Positions 61,158 through 64,000 of a stretch of 64,000 nt of DNA are shown here, piece by piece. Position numbers and translations under genes: made by a program. Location of the stretch: the NCBI GenBank assembly GCA_963978905.1, contig OZ022261.1, positions 31,927,686-31,991,685 on the forward strand. The letters are read 5' to 3'. Source of the DNA: Trichostrongylus colubriformis. Its lineage: Eukaryota; Nematoda; Chromadorea; Rhabditida; Trichostrongylidae. Under the pieces are notes generated by a model that was not told where the DNA came from, did not search any database, and saw nothing but the letters and a program-made list of their open reading frames with translations. Each line of letters begins with the position of its first letter. The first letter of the stretch is position 1.

Positions 61158-61710
61158 CTGCAGCCGTATGGTCCTACAACACGCTATGCTTTGCGAGATG
61201 ACGTAGGAAAAGTTCTAATCGTGTATATTGGCCTTATTCGTTCTTTTAAGGGACGATTATTAGCTAAATGTTATGTCAAACTGTACAGATAAAAGTAATA
61301 TCATACAGTTTAATTTGCCTCATTACTAAAACTGTTACGGTGTTGATTAACTCGTTCAAATGTGCATAAGTTTCACTTATCGCGGAATATCAAGCATACA
61401 TACTTCACTGTGTTTTCTTGATAGTTACAATAACTGTAATGTCAATCTTTTCTGTACTATGTCGTTAGTGAATGGGTAAAAAGTATATTGTGTAGAATAC
61501 TGTTGTTGAATACTTGTCGGTTTTCCGATGGTATCTGAGAGCTATTGCAAGATTGACTTTTTTATTTCAAAGATGTCAGAGCCTTCCTATGAAGCATGTT
61601 TTAGACTCGTGATCGAATAGGTGTTATACAACGATATGCTGCAATAACGAGACAGTCGTCTGAGATTTCCTACGTGAAGGAGCTTCGAAATGTCCAGGTA
61701 TGCTGTCGAT

Positions 61711-61716
61711 AATAAA
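61711..61716 (+). terminator. candidate polyadenylation signal of AMPK gamma
   Basis: AATAAA occurs 554 bases after the stop codon. It is the first clear match downstream, but the distance makes the assignment uncertain. Confidence 0.3.
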
Positions 61717-61790
61717 AGTGTATTTTCGAGAAATGACTTTTCAGCTTCAATTTTGGGTTTTCCAATTAATTACACAGACTGAATAAGCGG

Positions 61791-61952
61791 TTAGGCCCCG
61801 TCAGACTTCGCGATTCCGCGTTTTTGCAATTCTGCGATTTTGCGGAGTCGCGGATTTACGCAACGCGAAGCTACGGCATTGCACAATTTCAAGATCGTAG
61901 TATCACGTGCAAAAGTCTGACCCCGCAATCGCGAAGTCTGACGGCGGCCTGG
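61791..61952. mobile_element. MITE between AMPK gamma and the saposin-like gene
   Basis: TTAGGCCCCGTCAGACTTCG CGATTCCGCG at the left pairs with the inverted CCAGGCCGCCGTCAGACTTC GCGATTGCGG at the right. At about 160 bp with a GC-rich interior, it is a different family from the CGTTCATACT elements. Confidence 0.7.
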
Positions 61953-62135
61953 TAGTGTGATGACGTCACGCGTTTGCTTTCTGCTAGACCAACAGCTATT
62001 TCTCGAGCACGCTAACATTGTGATAATAAAGGCAAAAGACCCTACAAAGACCGAACGTTAAAGGATTTTCCATCGGGAAATGTATAACGTTGAGAACTTT
62101 TACATTCTTCACTGTAGAAGACAGCTGTGGCCGTG

Positions 62136-62250
62136 GAACCTTTACATTCCCTACATACTCTCCTTGAGTGATGGATTTGTGTTCTAGTAAGGAACCCTTT
62201 ACATTCCTTACATACCCTCCTTGAGTGATGGATTCGTGTATTAGTAAAGC
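62136..62250 (+). repeat. 57-bp tandem duplication upstream of the saposin-like gene
   Basis: GGAACCTTTACATTCCCTAC ... GTGTTCTAGTAA (62136-62193) is followed by GGAACCCTTTACATTCCTTA ... GTGTATTAGTAA (62194-62250). It lies 160-275 bases before the ATG of the next gene. Confidence 0.85.
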
Positions 62251-62410
62251 GTCCAAGGGGATGGTAATCTTTGTGCATTCCATGAAGCAGCGAAATTTAA
62301 TCGTGTGATAGCATGCTGGTAGCCATAAATGTGAGAACATGACAGATGTGCAACTGATAAGGTTGGTTTTAAGAAAGACTGCGAGCATTTACCGCTTGCC
62401 GTTCTTTGAT

Positions 62411-63819
62411 ATGAAGCTTCTTCTCGTTGGTATGTCATTTTCACTGGATTTTCCCATAACATCGTGAATTTGGCTTTTTTTTTTGTAGCAGTGCTATGTA
62501 GCGTAGCGCTTTCTATGCCTCGTGACGTGAAGCCTGATGGCATTGACAATTGTGGCGCGAAGGATGTGAAGAGATCGTTCAAGTTTATCCAAACAGGAGA
62601 CGGTTCGTAGTGCTTTACGGCATCTATTTATAATAATCGCATGCTATGCTTTAATTATTTTTTTCAAGCCTATCATGTTTAAATTTCTTCTGCATGTGAA
62701 AATTATACAAGAATTACCAACAACTATTTATCGCCTTTGGTTGAATTTCAGCTAAAATGGACATTGCTTGTGAGCTATGCCTCGATATGGTTCTCATTGC
62801 CGAGACATACGCCGAATGTGGAGAGGTCAGTTGTTAAGGTTCTGTCTTATTGTAAAAAGAGTTATTTCGTAGCACGGAATCTATCGTACTCTTTAGTCCC
62901 GGTGAGTCGACCGGTACCTGTTTCGGTTGTGGTTGAGAGTTTTACAAAGAGTCATGTTAAGCGATGAAGATGCGCCGGCATAAACTCATCGCTTTCTGTA
63001 ATTGAATAATATTTGATGTGAGCCTAAATTATCTTTTTTGATCATTGCATACGGTGGTTGTCATAAAAGCAATCCTTTGATTGGTGATAGCTGTTAGTAA
63101 AAGGGGATACCTATTGTTATCGGCGGAAGCGATTATACAGTTCTTCTACCTTGTCGTGAGTCATCCATACTAAATTAGCTTCTGAATACTGTAATGGTGA
63201 AGGCTTCATCCTTGGGGTTTCGATGCGCCCTACTATACATACTCAATGCTAGAGCTCAAAAATTGTTCTGTTGATACTATTGCAGGTAGTACGTGGAAGC
63301 CGTAAAAAACATTATTGTATACAACTTTCAGGCTGAAGTTGAAGCTGCATTAGAGCACAAGTGCGATCAGGACTTTGGCTCAGCTGCAACGGACAAACTG
63401 TGCCGAAGCATGGTTGAAAAAGTAGCGCATGTGAGTGTCGTTCCAATCTTCAATTCAAATTTCCAAAATTTTGCATTATGGTCTATCTGATATAATTATT
63501 TCTGACAATATGAGTAAAAGTTAGACACATTCAATCGATTGTAAATGAAAATGCTAGAAAATTGTGGAAGAAATCTGGGTATAACAGTTATGAAGTTGTA
63601 CTTTACTAAATGTAAATATGCAATATAATTTGTAGTTTGACTGCGAGACATTATATTGGAGTTTATAATGGTTATCCAGATGTAAATCATGGGGCAGACG
63701 AGTGGAGAAGTATGACACCGATACTTCCTTTTTAGGAAGTTATCGAGGACACTGAAAAGGATCCCACCAAGGTCTGCTACAAGGTCATTCACAAGGAGTG
63801 CACTTATAGCATGATTTAA
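62411..63819 (+). CDS. secreted saposin-like (saposin B domain) protein, 5 exons, 129 aa
   Basis: Saposin-like proteins bind or perturb lipid membranes; in nematodes many are gut or secreted proteins with antibacterial or digestive roles, and the role here is not known. Exons: 62411-62429, 62489-62602, 62752-62825, 63332-63430, 63736-63819; GT/AG borders, all in frame, 390 nt with stop. Residues 1-15 (MKLLLVAVLCSVALS) are a signal peptide. The domain shows the saposin B cysteine order: CELC (C51, C54), HKC (C80), KLC (C93), VC (C116) and EC (C124), with spacings 2-25-12-22-7. Two extra cysteines, C28 in the leader region and C67 (YAECGE), could form an added disulfide. There is a single domain and the protein ends five residues after the last cysteine. 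Closest worm relatives would be spp genes, but I cannot name one. Confidence 0.85.
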
Positions 63820-63934
63820 TTGACTCACTGACAGTGCATAAGTGTAGAGAATAGTTTTACAATGTTTATTGATGCTAATATCGACACACGTAAGAGAAAC
63901 ACGTATGAAACGGAGTATGTAATAATTCGAGATC

Positions 63935-63940
63935 AATAAA
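63935..63940 (+). terminator. polyadenylation signal of the saposin-like gene
   Basis: AATAAA lies 116 bases past the TAA stop, a normal position. Confidence 0.55.
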
Positions 63941-64000
63941 TATGAAGTGTAATCCATGCATAATTACTATTTCACAGATAAGGCAGGGTGTTCCAGATAT

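Noticed and set aside
63496..63957. 153-codon minus-strand open frame
   Set aside because: Antisense to the last exon and 3' untranslated region of the saposin-like gene; AT-rich chance frame.
1..64000. CRISPR array, rRNA, spliced-leader RNA gene or bacterial operon
   Set aside because: None seen: no regularly spaced identical repeats, no rRNA core sequence, no spliced-leader sequence, and gene structure is eukaryotic throughout.

Overview
The window looks like nuclear DNA of a nematode, most likely a clade V (strongylid or other rhabditine) worm. The coding sequence is cut into short exons with GT...TTTCAG-type introns. Two genes have a 3' splice acceptor directly abutting the ATG, as expected where a spliced leader is added in trans. 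Introns and intergenic DNA are full of small foldback elements and degraded mariner copies. The species call is an inference; there is no bacterial gene, rRNA or CRISPR array.

Layout. About 3.8-10.7 kb (minus strand): a complete quiescin sulfhydryl oxidase (QSOX) gene, 11 exons, 527 residues, all junctions in phase. About 19.4-22.6 kb (minus): seven in-phase exons of an unrecognised cysteine-bearing protein whose two ends I could not find. About 23.4-25.7 kb (minus): the 3' end of a membrane-protein gene with one C-terminal helix; two further exon-like stretches at 29.4 and 30.7 kb may belong to it. About 31-53 kb: mostly repeats, with weak protein-like fragments and a tRNA-like sequence. About 53.1-56.5 kb (minus): a complete seven-exon gene for a 294-residue secreted protein of unknown family. 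About 57.6-61.2 kb (plus): an AMP-activated protein kinase gamma subunit with four CBS repeats, head-to-head with the previous gene. About 62.4-63.8 kb (plus): a complete five-exon gene for a 129-residue secreted saposin-like protein.

The genes do not form an obvious pathway. QSOX inserts disulfides into secreted proteins, and three of the other products are secreted or ectodomain-bearing proteins with several cysteines, but neighbourhood alone does not show a link. AMPK gamma is a cytosolic energy sensor.

The repeat fraction is notable. One foldback family whose ends carry a motif like CGTTCATACT occurs at least five times, including inside QSOX and AMPK-gamma introns. In two genes an element ends within about 20 bases of a splice acceptor. 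Two internally deleted mariner copies, a fragment of a third mariner, and long hairpin-forming inverted repeats are also present. The most interesting unexplained items are the two multi-exon genes of unknown family, the repeat-embedded first exon at 56.4 kb, and the tRNA-Arg-like cloverleaf at 50.2 kb.
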